Shown piece after piece: positions 22,631-33,376 of a stretch of 64,000 nt of DNA (position 1 is the stretch's first letter; each line of letters starts with the position of its first letter). Source of the stretch: Timema cristinae (taxonomy: Eukaryota; Arthropoda; Insecta; Phasmatodea; Timematidae); the NCBI GenBank assembly GCA_039000515.1, contig JBCFYV010000012.1:33408562-33472561 (forward strand). Reading direction: 5' to 3'. The notes beneath the pieces were generated by a model. It searched no databases. It was not told where the DNA came from and saw only the letters and a list, made by a program, of their open reading frames with translations. A program made the position numbers and the translations under genes.

Positions 22631-23220
22631 TAATTGATATCAACCTAATATGAAATATATCCTACATCTTTCAGTATGAGCCGAGGTCTGTGCATGTGCA
22701 CAACATTTTGCTTTCTATTTAAATAATTTTTGTTTCGGATTTGAGTTATTTATATTTTATACACCCCTATTTTTTCTGTTGGCTGAATTAACTAAACTAT
22801 GTAATATTGGGGGTAGGGGGAGGAACAAAATCTGCATTGGTTATCGGCAATATCTGCAGAAGGGCTTAGTGGCCCAGCCCTAGTTAAATGAGAAAGTATA
22901 TGTTAGGTGTTAGTAAATCCTTAACAGAGCTACGAAAAATCATTTTTTATTTATATTTTGACACAATCTCTATGTATTATTTCCTAATGTTTGTCTGTAT
23001 GGTTTTTAGTACCCTCCAGAAGCCCCTATATGACCCATAAAGATGAAACTTTGCACATTTAGTCTAAAGATATAGGAGAGAACCTAACAAAGTTGGATTT
23101 TTGTTATATGTTTTTTTCTGGGGCTAGTTAATGAAACGGCATAAAGAGATGAATCAGAATTTTTCAAATTCTGTGCCATCAATTGTGATTAAAATTCATA
23201 TCTAGGCACTGTTTAACATT

Positions 23221-23361
23221 GTAAACCAAATGGAAATTCTCATTTTTGCTCCAGAATGACTTTGAAGGTACTTTATTTGCAGGAATTCCGTAAACCAAAT
23301 GGCAAGTCTCACTTTTGCTTGAAAATGACTTTGAAAGTACTTTATATTCGCTGGAACTTCC
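23221..23361. repeat. Tandem duplication, two 69-70-base units
   Basis: GTAAACCAAATGG..TTTTGCT..AATGACTTTGAA at 23221 is repeated at 23290 with about 80% identity. No function seen. Confidence 0.7.
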
Positions 23362-23498
23362 TATTTTGATCATATCTCCACAAACTATTTGAGATACAAA
23401 ATATCTTACCATTGTAAAGTTGTAATACTATTGAAAAATAGTGTTTATCAAACCAAGCTTATGAGAGAAAATAGTTTATAAATATATAACTCTTTTGA

Positions 23499-24975
23499 TG
23501 TGGCGCTCGCAACAGTTGGTTTTTAAGTCTTGGTAAATGTTTGTATCCTGTAAATACGGGTTTCAAGTACTCAAATTGTTGCACCCTCTCTGAGTCCTAA
23601 TACTACCCGGCCATAAAAAGTAATAAAAGGGAGAGGATGAACTTAACATACATGATAAATGGAAATTATAAAAAATATATAGATTCAACAATATGAGCAG
23701 TTTATTCAATTAAATGACAATAGCGCAGATAACAAAAAATGATCTCATTATATCATAATGAGTACAGTTGGAAATTATGCTCGAAGCAAACAACTTTATA
23801 TCATTAAAGTTGCGCAAGTGTTTTAACAAAAAGAAACATGAAATACATCATAATATTGATAGTCCAGTCTATAAGAGACAATACCATAGCGTATATATTT
23901 AAATGCGATACAAAATTATAAGGGCCTAATGGGCACCTTGATATGGTTCCTAAGGTTTCGTAATTCACAGAAAATGATATCATAAAAATAATGTAATTTA
24001 AATTTGACGACCACACAACAGAGTTTACAAAACGTGAGGGTTTGACTACCAGACCCAAGCCAAACTCCCACGAGACTATCAGATCTGACTTAGAATATGG
24101 AACTAACAGTTCCATCAATTAACAAAACTTTAACTGTTTAAATAGATCTTACGTTACAAAATATTAAAGTTATCCTAATCCAAATACCAATAAAAAAGTT
24201 ACATCATGTTACGTTAATTCAAACCATAATTTTAAATATGAAAAGTTACTTCGATAAAAAAGTTAGAATACTCTACAATTCCAAACAATATAAAATTAAC
24301 ATGTCAAATTTCTAATCAGCACATAACTGAGGATATTTACGAGAATAAATATATAAGCAAAAGTCCAGCGCCCGAGCGGCGACATTTCAAAGATAGAGTA
24401 TTTAGAAAAATTTACGATCAAACTATTAATACGTTAGATTTTGAAACTGAATATTATATGCAAAAAGTTTAAAGTTGATTTAGAAGTTAGAGTTTATAAC
24501 TCCACTCGTCTAAGCGACGATTTTGATACATTTTACAAGTTTTCTCCAGCCATTGTCCAGCTCCATGACAATGGTCTGTCGTCGATCGTTGATCGTAGGA
24601 TAGTCCATTATGGCCTGCTTGCACAGCCATTATATAGGGATTTCGTTGTTCTGGAAGGGAGGTGGAAGTACACCAAACACACTCATGATGACTTCAACAA
24701 GTCCTTGAAACAGTCATGTAGACCATTGTTGATTCCACTTGCTTCATCGGAATATCCGTGAATATCTCCAATCACCCGATGTTTTGAAGGAGGTTCCTCT
24801 AGTATCCGTCAAAGGTCGGATACATAATTGTCCTCTAGTTGACGTTGTTAGTTCACGGCTCTTTTCTCGCTAGTACATTCGGAGTGCCGGGACGCTTTGT
24901 TGAACCATTGGATCTCCCTTGACCCACTTGCCAATCTAGGATTCCAGGTGCCGGCCAACCTTGCAGGATTCTATT
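23499..24975. other. Unassigned, relatively GC-rich block
   Basis: This stretch stands out from its surroundings by composition, notably 24360-24975. TGTGGCGCTCGC at 23499 and GCGGCGACA ending at 24384 look like the TG and CA ends of a long terminal repeat. No target duplication, primer site or second copy is visible. The 106-codon open frame at 24441-24761 matches nothing I know. Possibly a solo LTR with adjoining sequence or an unknown transposon. Confidence 0.3.
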
Positions 24976-25155
24976 GTGAGCAGATTAGTATTGTAAGTAC
25001 ATGAACAAATTAATACTTAGAATTGGATTGAGTAATGAAATATATTGTGCAGCATTGTTTTTATTATGTCTTCTTAGCCTACAAGAATACAACAGAGAAA
25101 CATACTATTGTAGGACTAATTGAGTTAATTTATTAGACGGGTGTAAGCTTGTTGC

Positions 25156-25242
25156 AGTTGTAACATTATACCACGTAATGTTACAAATTCTAATCAGTCA
25201 GTTGGGCGGTCCAGCTGTAACATTATACCACGTAATTTACAA
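25156..25242. repeat. Repeated 20-base motif with hairpin
   Basis: TGTAACATTATACCACGTAA occurs twice, 49 bases apart. In the first copy it continues into TGTTACA, giving a 10-bp stem hairpin. Function unknown; it may be the end of an unidentified transposon. Confidence 0.5.
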
Positions 25243-25798
25243 TGAGTGAACGGCATTTCATTCAACAGTTGAGAAAATCTCACAGACCTATTGCTATTTT
25301 TGCTCTTTGAGGTCATCACAATGCAAAAACAAGGAGAAAGACTTTAAGAGGAAGACAACCTCATTATATTGTTAAGCATTTCAGGGAAAACCAACCTTTG
25401 GTCATTCCTTGCTTAGAGATATTTTACACCAAAAGGGACTACAAAATGGTGTGTAAATTTGATAGACTGTTAGGGTTTATTTCTCAGTAAAATGTGAAGT
25501 TTTTTATTGTTATCATTTTTTTAAACTTGTTTTTTTATAAATAAATACTGGTTAAGAAATTTAAAAATAAAAAAATAAAAGCAATTTAAAAAAATCTAAA
25601 TCTATATTACATAGCCAAGGAATATTATGCTCCAAGAAATTACGCAGTGAAAGAGTTGGTTGAGGTGCTTTTGAAACGGGTGAATTGATTATTATACTCT
25701 TTGTATGCTAATGTGCCACTGTACCAAAATATATAAGAAAATAATGAAAAAGAGAATAAGAAATAAAATGAAAAGGAGATAGAGAGAGAAACAACACA

Positions 25799-26020
25799 GG
25801 CTTAGGGAACAGAGGTATACAATATACTTAATCTCCGACATACGTAAGCTGATGGAAAGACGTTATGAATATGGGTGTTTGGCATTATGGATGTGGAGAA
25901 GGCATATGATAGTGTGGATAGAACTAAAGTTTGGAAAGTGATGGAAGAAAAGTAACAGAAAGTGTTCAAGTGAGAGGAGAATAATGGTGGAAGGATACAG
26001 GAACATGGAGGCATTTTACT
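25799..26020 (+). pseudogene. RTE-type LINE reverse transcriptase fragment
   Basis: Translation gives a segment RKLMERRYEYG followed, after a frameshift, by MDVEKAYDSVDRTKVWKVM. The second piece is reverse transcriptase motif A, with the catalytic aspartate position (here MDVEKAYDSVDR) of LINE elements. The fragment is too short to place firmly but fits the RTE/CR1-like family whose C-terminal part occurs at 48690-49850. It is a dead 5'- and 3'-truncated copy. Confidence 0.65.
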
Positions 26021-26149
26021 AAACTAACCTGGCCACAATCTGGAAACATTTGACGATGATGATTATGAATATGATTATGATGAATAATTTCTAATACAAG
26101 TGAAATTACAATTTTAGAAAGTGGGAAAAAAAATACTAAAATTAAGGAT

Positions 26150-26442
26150 TAAAATAGTGAATCAGTTTACTAATCTAAAGTAGTTTTTGAGCTCTCTTAC
26201 ATTATTAATATGAAATTTATTAATTTTAATATTGGTCCAGTTACTGAATGATCTTTCAGTGAAGTTGCCTATTCCATCTGAATTAAATTGCCTTTACTTA
26301 CCATTGCATTTTTAAAGTTGATTTATATGTGCATTAAGAAGCAGCTTGGAAATGACAAGCCAACAATACTTTCAATCTCGATCCCGAGCCTTAATGACAA
26401 GCTCAGTTATAAGCTTGAAATCTGAGCACTTGTAGAGCCCTA
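26150..26442 (-). mobile_element. hAT-like element end, family shared with 46551
   Basis: Read on the minus strand it starts TAGGGCTCTACAAGTGCTC and aligns over about 290 bases with 46551-46840, sharing GAGCTTGTCATTA, GATCGAGAT and AGAGCTCNAAAACTACT blocks. The far end and target duplication were not located. Confidence 0.55.
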
Positions 26443-26928
26443 CTTTTACAGCATAGTTTGCAAATGCCTAATTTTAAACTATATTGTATTATTTGGTATT
26501 AAGCTTCGTTGGAATATTGAAACTAATCAAATTATTTGAAACCTAATCAGCCTTACCGGTTCAAGTTCCACTTTAGTGAGCAATTAGTTTTCAAACAGTC
26601 CAAATGTATTGACTATGTTCTAAATGCAATGACAGCCTTAATAATGGCAAGTGAGCTACTAACCATGAATGCCCTCATGCCATGCCTTAAACTTGGTTGC
26701 TTAGTGCTGGATTTTTATATATATATTAGGTCATCCATAAGCCACAGCACTATTTTCTTACCTCTTTATACCTCCTCTCCATTCAACCTGTGCTAAGTTT
26801 TTTATATATCAAAAATGAAGATTATTATTTTATAGGGAAACTCTTGTGACACTAAGAGAGGGACTTAGAATCCATTTTAATTTCTAAAAATAATTAATTT
26901 TTCAATACTATACTTTAATAGGGGTCTA

Positions 26929-27749
26929 AGAATAGAACTTCAAGCTTAGTTTTAAATAAATACTCAAGCTCAGGTGCGAAAGATTTATCGACTTGCAATT
27001 AATAGCTCCTTGAGAATGGTTCTTTCTTTGTTTTGCATTGTGTGTGGTGGTGAATGACTAATTACTCTTTGCTCTACATGTCGGAGATGTGTTTTACGCC
27101 ATGAAATTTGAGGGCTAGGCTATTGAGGGAGTCTAAACTAACAAAATGGCAAAAACAAGTACAGAAGATGGCCATTGAAATGCAAAGGTCAGCAACTGAG
27201 TAAAATGGTTTTGTTGACGAAAGGAAGAGAGTATGAGGCTCAAATAAACGTATTTATAAAAAAAGGTATCTCACTGTAGGGATCTTAGAGCACAAAAATC
27301 TTATTGCAAGATGGTATCAACTCTCAAAGACACCCTAAGACAAAAGGGTACTGTGTACATCTTAAATATCATTAATGCTCGAATTTCTCTCTGGTGGGGG
27401 ACCATCACGGTTTCACTCCAGATGGGCAGGGAATAATGAGGTAATAATTTTTTTTATTTTTTTTAGTTTCATGAATGCTTTTTTTATAACATTAAATTTA
27501 ATCAATTAATGTTTCTGTTGCTATCACAGAATATGTAAAGTTTGATCCTATAATTTATTATGACTTGATTTTTTAATTATCAATATTAGTTTTATTTAAT
27601 TAAAAAGATTATTTTAACACATTTGCTTTTTATTTTAATAGTCAAGTTTAAAAAATTATATATTTGTCTGACCAACTTTTGTAACTCGGGAGCTTCATGA
27701 TAAACTCATTTTAAATCGACTTGGATCAAAAAACTTGAGCAGACCCTTA
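26929..27749. mobile_element. Possible hAT-like element
   Basis: Ends TAGGGGTCTAAG and, reverse complemented, TAAGGGTCTGCTC. Flanking octamers TACTTTAA and GAATTTAA agree at 6 of 8 positions. The right end resembles the family at 26442 and 46551 (GAGTTTATCATGAAGCTC). Diverged, non-coding. Confidence 0.45.
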
Positions 27750-28866
27750 GAATTTAAGCTTAAACACTGTTATATATCCACCTTGCCCCATATAAGATCA
27801 TGTAGATATTAGAACTCCCCCTTCCTAGCTCAACTGGGTTATATGGTTCTATGGATTACACTTATGGACATGCAGACTTATCTTAAGTTTGTATTAAATT
27901 GTAGAGTATTGATATCTTGATTAAATTTGACACAGTTATGAAACCCTCATATTTTTTAATTTAGAATAGTTAGGGTTTGCCAGAATCTAAGAGAATCTCG
28001 TTGAGGTATACTGAGGAGACTTTTCCCTAAATTGTTTCCCACTCTCCCTCATTCTACGTACTTATCATTTTTGTAAAGCTTCAAAAATTCTAAGCCAATC
28101 TTAGTGTACTTCATATTTGATTTAAACCCATGTTTGGCTTCAGCAGCTATTCGAAGTCTAGTGATTATATAACACTTATACTTTACATAAATAAAAATAA
28201 ACTGAAATTACCTCAAGAAATAAAATATATTTTTATCGTTTTGAGTTTTAGAACAAGTTTGCTTTATTATCTTGGTGGAATTTAGAAAATGTCTATAACA
28301 CTTTGGATTTCAAGATACCCGTAACATTAAACCTCTAATCCCCTTGATCACAAAGATTGATTGGTACCAACTGAAGATGAATTTATTCCTCTTCAAAGTG
28401 TAGATTAAAATAAATAAGGATTTTTTTTTTCAGTGTGTTTAATGAAACATTTGAAGTGTTTCTTGAATATTGAAAATAATTTTTAATATTCTAAAATTCA
28501 CACACACAACCATTTCAATTGTTGACTACATGAATCAGTATGTTAAATTCAAATTCCTGTTAATGTGTAGGCTAAATGGTAGACTTTATTAATAGTTGAG
28601 CATATGTGCGAGGCACATGAGGTTCCTTAAATTATTTTCTAAAAACTTACACAAATAGTGAGTACTTATAAAATAAATTTGCTGTTAGATATTTTACCAA
28701 AAATAAAATTAAATAAAATCTACCCAAAAAAATGCTTATTTTATACAGCTTACATGAAGAATTAATTTATAAGTGAAATTATTATCACCAAGGCCGTGCT
28801 ATTTTCGAGATTGGCTATAGGCCCTTTCAAAATCAGCAATTCACATGGCAAGATTTAAATGGATTT

Positions 28867-28892
28867 ATATATATATATATATATATATATAA
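28867..28892. repeat. (AT)n microsatellite
   Basis: About 13 AT units, directly before the presumed hAT end. Confidence 0.9.
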
Positions 28893-30640
28893 TCATTGGT
28901 GTGCGCACGGGTGGTACCGGTGGTTCACCAGTACCACCTAATGACACACACAAAAAAAGGCAATATAATAAATATTTGTAAAAAGATAGTGTAAATATTT
29001 ATATTTTACGTTTTTTCTTTTAAATGGGGGTTGGAGAACCCTTTAACTGAACAACCATTTCTAGGTCATTCCTCACTTTTATTTTTTACTGTGTCTAAAT
29101 CTTTGGTTATTGGATTGATATAAAATTTTAACTTTAACTGGTTGTAAATTTTTATTTTTCCTTGGATCTCATGTACCGAATATCATATTGACTTTAAATT
29201 GAAAATTAGGCCTTACAAGAGGGTATATTAAAGAGTAAAACAAAAATAGAATTTTATTTATAGTGGATATAGTGAATGAGAGAGAGAGTGCGCGCGCGCG
29301 CGCATGTGAGAATGAGTGTGTTTGTGTTCTTTTATCTGCTCACCCCATTTGCCATATTTTTTATTTCTTCTATCTTATTGTCAACCGATTGTATATAATT
29401 CACTGGCGCTGGCTGGCTGATGGCGCAAATAGTGTTTTTCATTTTGTAAATTGTAACAAGTGCATGCAGTGAGGAAACAGCTATGAGCAATGCACAATTG
29501 AGCATGTGTCACCACCACCACCACACCCCCCACTCCTCCAGCCACTCACATCACTCTACCCTGGCACTTACACATTCCATTACTGTTGCTCATGCTCATT
29601 CAGTGCTCATTGTGCTGTGCTGTAGACAGTGTGTTTTAAAAGTTATCTGTCTAGCTCAGCTGTGATTATAAGTTAATTATTGACTGAGGTTGAGTTCAAG
29701 TAACTTTTTTAGTGTATGTGAATAGTTTGGTTCTTTTAATAATTTAAATATGAAAAGGAATATTAGGACTATTGAAAGCTTTTTTTTATGTGCTAAAATT
29801 AATCCTTGATTTGGCTCTGATAAAAATATGAGCGAGATAACTTCTGAAGCCGGCAGTTCTGAGGAAAGTGTGAACACTGTTGTCTGCATAGAAAATGAAA
29901 GGGTTGTTGAAGAATCTATTGAGCCAACGCCAACTGGTAACACAATTATTAGTACGACCGGATGTTCTCAAAGTTCAAGTAATGAAACTCATATTCATGA
30001 TCCTTGCGCTAGTAAAACTGAATTAGTTCCAAAGAGAGAAGAGATAGATTAGAAAGATTAGAACCAGCCAAAATTAAATAAATTTCCAACAAGTAAAGTA
30101 GGAAACAGATTTCACTGTTTCATTCCTGAATGGTACAGTAAATATGACTGGCTTGAATGTAGTTCATCAATTTATGCAGCTTTTTGTTTGCTGTGTTGAT
30201 TATTTTCATGTAACAACTCTGTGTTAACAAAGGTCACGTAGACAAAGCATTTACCAAAAAAGGATTCAAAAGTTGGCAAAGGACAAACAAATGTTTTAAA
30301 GCTAATCAATTTTTGAAATGCCATCTTCAAAGTCCAGTAGCATTTGTAAGGGTTGTTTCAAAATAGGAAAAATCCATAGATGTTTTGTTGGAAAATAAAA
30401 AGAAACATTACTGGCGAAAAAGTAAATTGAAAAAGCCAATAGCTGTGCTATTATGGAAACACTAATATTGTTGTTGTCTCTCTCTCCAAAGCAGGCCACC
30501 CTTTCAGAGGGCACGACAAGACAAAGAGTAGGCCAAATAAAGGTATTTTCTTAAATTCATTGATATTGTTAAGAAATACAATCCCATACTGCATAAACAT
30601 ATTGAAGAGCCACCACAGAACTTCAAATAGCAAGATTGAA
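28893..30640 (+). pseudogene. hAT transposase remnant with TTF-type zinc finger
   Basis: A presumed 5' end at 28893 (CATTGGTGTGCGCACGGGTGG) is followed by a leader and a start at 29828. The N-terminal region is acidic and serine-rich. The TTF/BED-like module reads, across stops, NRFHCFIPEWYSKYDWLEC, with later FCLLC and HVDKAFTKKG-like pieces. This is the N-terminal part of hAT transposases of the ZMYM1-like group, as I recall. Stops interrupt at 30050, 30200 and many later points. A later segment (30490-30630) matches the region before the catalytic core. No catalytic core is present and no right end was found. Non-functional. Confidence 0.6.
29289..29303. repeat. (CG)n microsatellite
   Basis: GTGCGCGCGCGCGCGCATGTG, a short alternating purine-pyrimidine tract inside the hAT remnant leader. 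Confidence 0.85.
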
Positions 30641-31090
30641 TAGCTGTGTCATAAATCTTGTAAAAGTCCAGTCCAGACCTGTATGTTTACAACGCGTGGT
30701 GGCAAGCGGGTAGCCAGATAATCTGATAACTCAAGAGTTAAAAATACCCTTGTCCTTAGTTCAATATGAGGGGAGGGGGAATACCATTGTTAACGTAAAG
30801 CAAGAGGTTGTGGTCTGCCTATGGGTGGAAGGTGAGGGTTTAAGTAAGATAAACAGTTGGGAGCCATGTGACGGTTCTCAGTCTACTATGGAAAGTGCTT
30901 GCAATGAAAGATTTAGAGAAGGATAGAAATAACTACTCTACCATATTTCATGAAGTGTGAAATAAAGAGGGAGGGAGAGGCAATATCGCAAGGTCAACCA
31001 CTTGAGTGCACCTGTTAGTCTGTTGCTGTTTTTAGCTGACAGGGATGTGACCCAGACAGAATAGAGATTACAAGGGATGTTAGTATAGAG

Positions 31091-31180
31091 AACATTTAAG
31101 GGGTGTCAATCCTAGATACCCAAGCTTAAATAACTTTTAAGGGGTGTGTCAAGCCTAGATAACATTTAAATGGGTCAAGA
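31091..31180. repeat. Degenerate tandem repeat
   Basis: Three imperfect units of AACATTTAAGGGGTGT..CCTAGAT, at 31091, 31132 and a partial at 31161. The surrounding stretch 30690-32770 shows no gene; (AAT)n occurs near 31630. Confidence 0.5.
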
Positions 31181-32773
31181 ACTAATCTTATCATTCATTG
31201 CTCTTGTTTTGTTTTACTAAATCTATTGTTATATAGTATGAAAGTGGGAGAGGTATGAGCGAGACTAGTAATAACATTCAGTATACAGTCAGTCCCTGTG
31301 ATGAATGCAGTGAAGGTGTTGCTTGTAGGATCAGTTGGTGGCTTGGCAGACTAATGTGCAATAGTACCTTCTGGCTCAATGAGGAAAGCATCAAGTAACT
31401 ACCGCACTCCTAATTTACCTAGTAAGACTTTTCAGTGCTGCCTAGGTTTTCATCTGACAGTGGTATTGTTTAGGATCCAACCAAACTTTTGGTTGAGTAC
31501 TAATCATCACACAAACAAAAGTAGGCCCTATGTATTAGAAAATGAAAATTACACTTTGAATAATAGAAACAATGAAAGAATCAAAATATGGCCTTGTTTA
31601 TTAATCACTCCATTATTTTACCCTTTCTCATAATAATAATAATAATGTTTTAACTTAAAGAAATATAATATCTATACTGCCCAGTTAAACATTCTTCATG
31701 CAGTTTTTAAATTTAAATTTATTTCAAAAACTTGTCATAAAATTTAAAAAAATTGATTTGGGTGAAACTCGTCTAAAAAACTGGATCAAAAGTATCTCTT
31801 AATTTCCTGATTCTTTTTTTTGTTAATACCAACTCAGATAACAATGTTTTGAAATATTATTTTGCATACTTAAATATTAAACCACATTTTCGTTAGGAAT
31901 TTACCAATTTAAATTATTTTAATCAAAGATGTAAGAGAAATCTACTATTTGATTTGTACTATTCAGTATTCATTCAAAATTTTGATATTTGATTCTATAA
32001 ATAATCCTATTCGCACACCCCTAATATTAATCATGTTTTATATTTTAAAAAAAGACAAGCCAACACATGTTTTTTTGTGAAAAAATTACATAAAGCATTT
32101 CTTACTTTAATGACAGTTGTTTACCTTTTATTATTGATGTTGTTCACATGGCATCAACCAATAAAAAGGTCTGCTCACGCCAATGATAATATTTTTTTTT
32201 CTCACACCACAATCTTGTTTTTGCTGCCCATGAAGGCTTCCGTGACATATGTACTTACAGACTCTAAGGAACTTAGAGCAGAGTTACTTTGAAACCAGGT
32301 GAGCTGAGAAAGCTAGGGAATTTTTGTGTCTTAAAACAACACAAGGAATTTCACAAAAGAAAAATACTAAACATACTGGAATATTTGTGAATTTGGAACA
32401 TTTAATTGCATGCCTTAGATAAATTTGTATAGGAGTAAAATCAGATGGGGAACCAAGCACGATAATTAAACACATGACCTAAACAACCCCCACCCCTCCC
32501 ACTCCTTAGGGTTGAGTAGCGACTACATATTTCCCAATCAAGCTCAAATTACATTACTCCTAACTAATCAATTTTACTAAAAATTAAATTTCATTTCACT
32601 CTAATTTAAGCTGTCTGTGAAAGTGGAAATTCCTCCTGAAAAACAAGGAATTTGTTACTAAAAAAATATTGGAATTTCATGTGGAGAGAAACACTTGACC
32701 CTATCTTCCAATACTGCTTGCACAAATATTGGAGTTGGGGTGGTTTTTCATGACTCAACTTATTTCCTAACAG

Positions 32774-33028
32774 GGTGGAGAGCTCCCAATGACCCCTCGT
32801 GCCCCCTTAAAGGATCACAATGAGCTCCCTGGCTCCAAGAGAGGGGGAACCCCCAATAGACTGCGAGCCTTGTTCTCCAGCAGAATCGGTGGACAGAAGG
32901 ATGAGGTGAGAATTCGAATCTGCTCGTGCATCTTGGCAGCTTTAGTAACTTTCTATATAGCTGCCACTATCTATACCTGGCTTAAAAACATTCTCACAAT
33001 TGGATCTCTTGACAAATGTGATATTTAA
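32774..33028 (+). CDS. mud: NuMA/Mud-like last exon with CDK-type sites and hydrophobic tail
   Basis: The acceptor CTAACAG leads into 44 codons with PMTPRAPLK and GGTPNRLRALFSSR. These recall human NuMA PMTPR and NTPKKLGNSLLRRG, the latter holding the CDK1 site that controls cortical localisation (recalled from memory). The frame stays open through a possible donor at 32906 for 40 more codons to TAA at 33026-33028. That tail starts basic (VRIRI), has a 21-residue hydrophobic stretch (CSCILAALVTFYIAATIYTW plus L), then a short polar end (KNILTIGSLDKCDI). It looks like a C-terminal membrane anchor. Some Drosophila Mud isoforms are also predicted to have one, as I recall. AATAAA follows at 33130. 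The homologous first part is secure; the tail is probable. Confidence 0.75.
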   Translation, partial: GGELPMTPRAPLKDHNELPGSKRGGTPNRLRALFSSRIGGQKDEVRIRICSCILAALVTFYIAATIYTWLKNILTIGSLDKCDI

Positions 33029-33129
33029 CACTGATATTTCCTTAACATGTCTGGGTTTTGATTTTTTATTGATGCTTGTTTTTAATTTAAAAATTCGCTT
33101 AGCTGTTTCATAATTAAAATTTCTTTTTT

Positions 33130-33135
33130 AATAAA
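33130..33135 (+). terminator. Polyadenylation signal of NuMA/Mud-like gene
   Basis: AATAAA 102 bases after the stop at 33028, a normal 3' UTR distance. A second AATAAA occurs near 33247. Confidence 0.5.
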
Positions 33136-33376
33136 ATCACACTAATTTGTAAATTTAGTGCTAACTGATCTTTGGTGCCTTAGTAAGATAAAGTTAATAA
33201 CAATTTTGCTTCACAAACCTAGCTTTTTTTATATAGTTGGTCTGTTAAATAAAATTGAAGTTTTATCTACTTATTATATATGCAATGTTTTTTTAGAAGT
33301 AACATGTTTTAGATATTTTTGTGTTTTTTGAAGCACTGCAAATATTTGTTAATCATGGTTTGAATTGCCTATTTTG

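Larger units (their letters stand above)
17531..22635 (+). mobile_element. Copia retrotransposon 1, nearly full length but dead
   Basis: Two LTRs (17536-17836 and 22326-22630) are flanked by the 5-base duplication TAATT. The primer-binding site GGTTATGGGCCCAG at 17837-17850 is the copia-type site that pairs with an internal part of initiator tRNA-Met. A purine-rich AAGAGGAAG precedes the 3' LTR. The interior holds gag-pol in broken frames (17940-22285) and a SINE at 18091-18375. The LTRs differ at many sites, including CG to TG/CA changes, so the insertion is old. Confidence 0.93.
17085..22882. mobile_element. hAT-like element, split by Copia element 1
   Basis: The left end TAAGGTTGGGCC and reverse-complemented right end TAGGGCTGGGCC form the terminal repeats. 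A further shared block is GATATTGCC/GATAACC just inside. The 8-base flanks are GTTAAATT (17077-17084) and GTTAAATG (22883-22890), 7 of 8 identical. Without the Copia insertion the element is about 700 bases and non-coding. It must predate the Copia element. Confidence 0.7.
15962..32773 (+). other. Intron 5 of NuMA/Mud-like gene (16.8 kb)
   Basis: The longest intron in the window, swollen by transposons: minisatellite 16203-16365, nested hAT/Copia/SINE 17085-22882, tandem pair 23221-23361, unresolved block 23499-24975, LINE scrap 25799-26020, hAT remnants 26150-26442, 26929-27749 and 28893-30640. The stretches 22890-23220, 27760-28860 and 30680-32770 are AT-rich with only short simple repeats. 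Confidence 0.55.
1664..33028 (+). other. mud: NuMA/Mud-like gene, C-terminal exons (gene span)
   Basis: Six coding exons (1664-1785, 3494-3747, 4277-4327, 7347-7427, 15902-15961, 32774-33028) join in one frame with matching phases and AG/GT borders. The product resembles the tail of NuMA/Mud, the cortical protein that links LGN/Pins to dynein and orients the spindle. Three stretches carry the homology: the LGN-binding helix in exon 2, a PGPPTPGK segment in exon 5, and PMTPR plus GTPNR in exon 6. These appear in the same order in human NuMA, as I recall it. The exons are clearly richer in GC than the surrounding introns. The N-terminal head and coiled coil are outside the window to the left. 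Introns reach 16.8 kb and are full of transposons. Family assignment is confident; the exact 3' end is less so. Confidence 0.85.

Noticed and set aside
24441..24761. 106-codon frame as a host gene
   Set aside because: No splice context, no homology and no codon signal beyond local GC content; left as part of an unassigned block.
29263..29665. Open frames of 60-70 codons, including a histidine-rich one
   Set aside because: They fall in simple-sequence leader DNA of the hAT remnant and show no homology.
30690..30780. A further tRNA-like SINE head (GTGGCAAGCGGGTAG and AGTTCAATATG)
   Set aside because: Boxes are weak and I found no second copy in the window.
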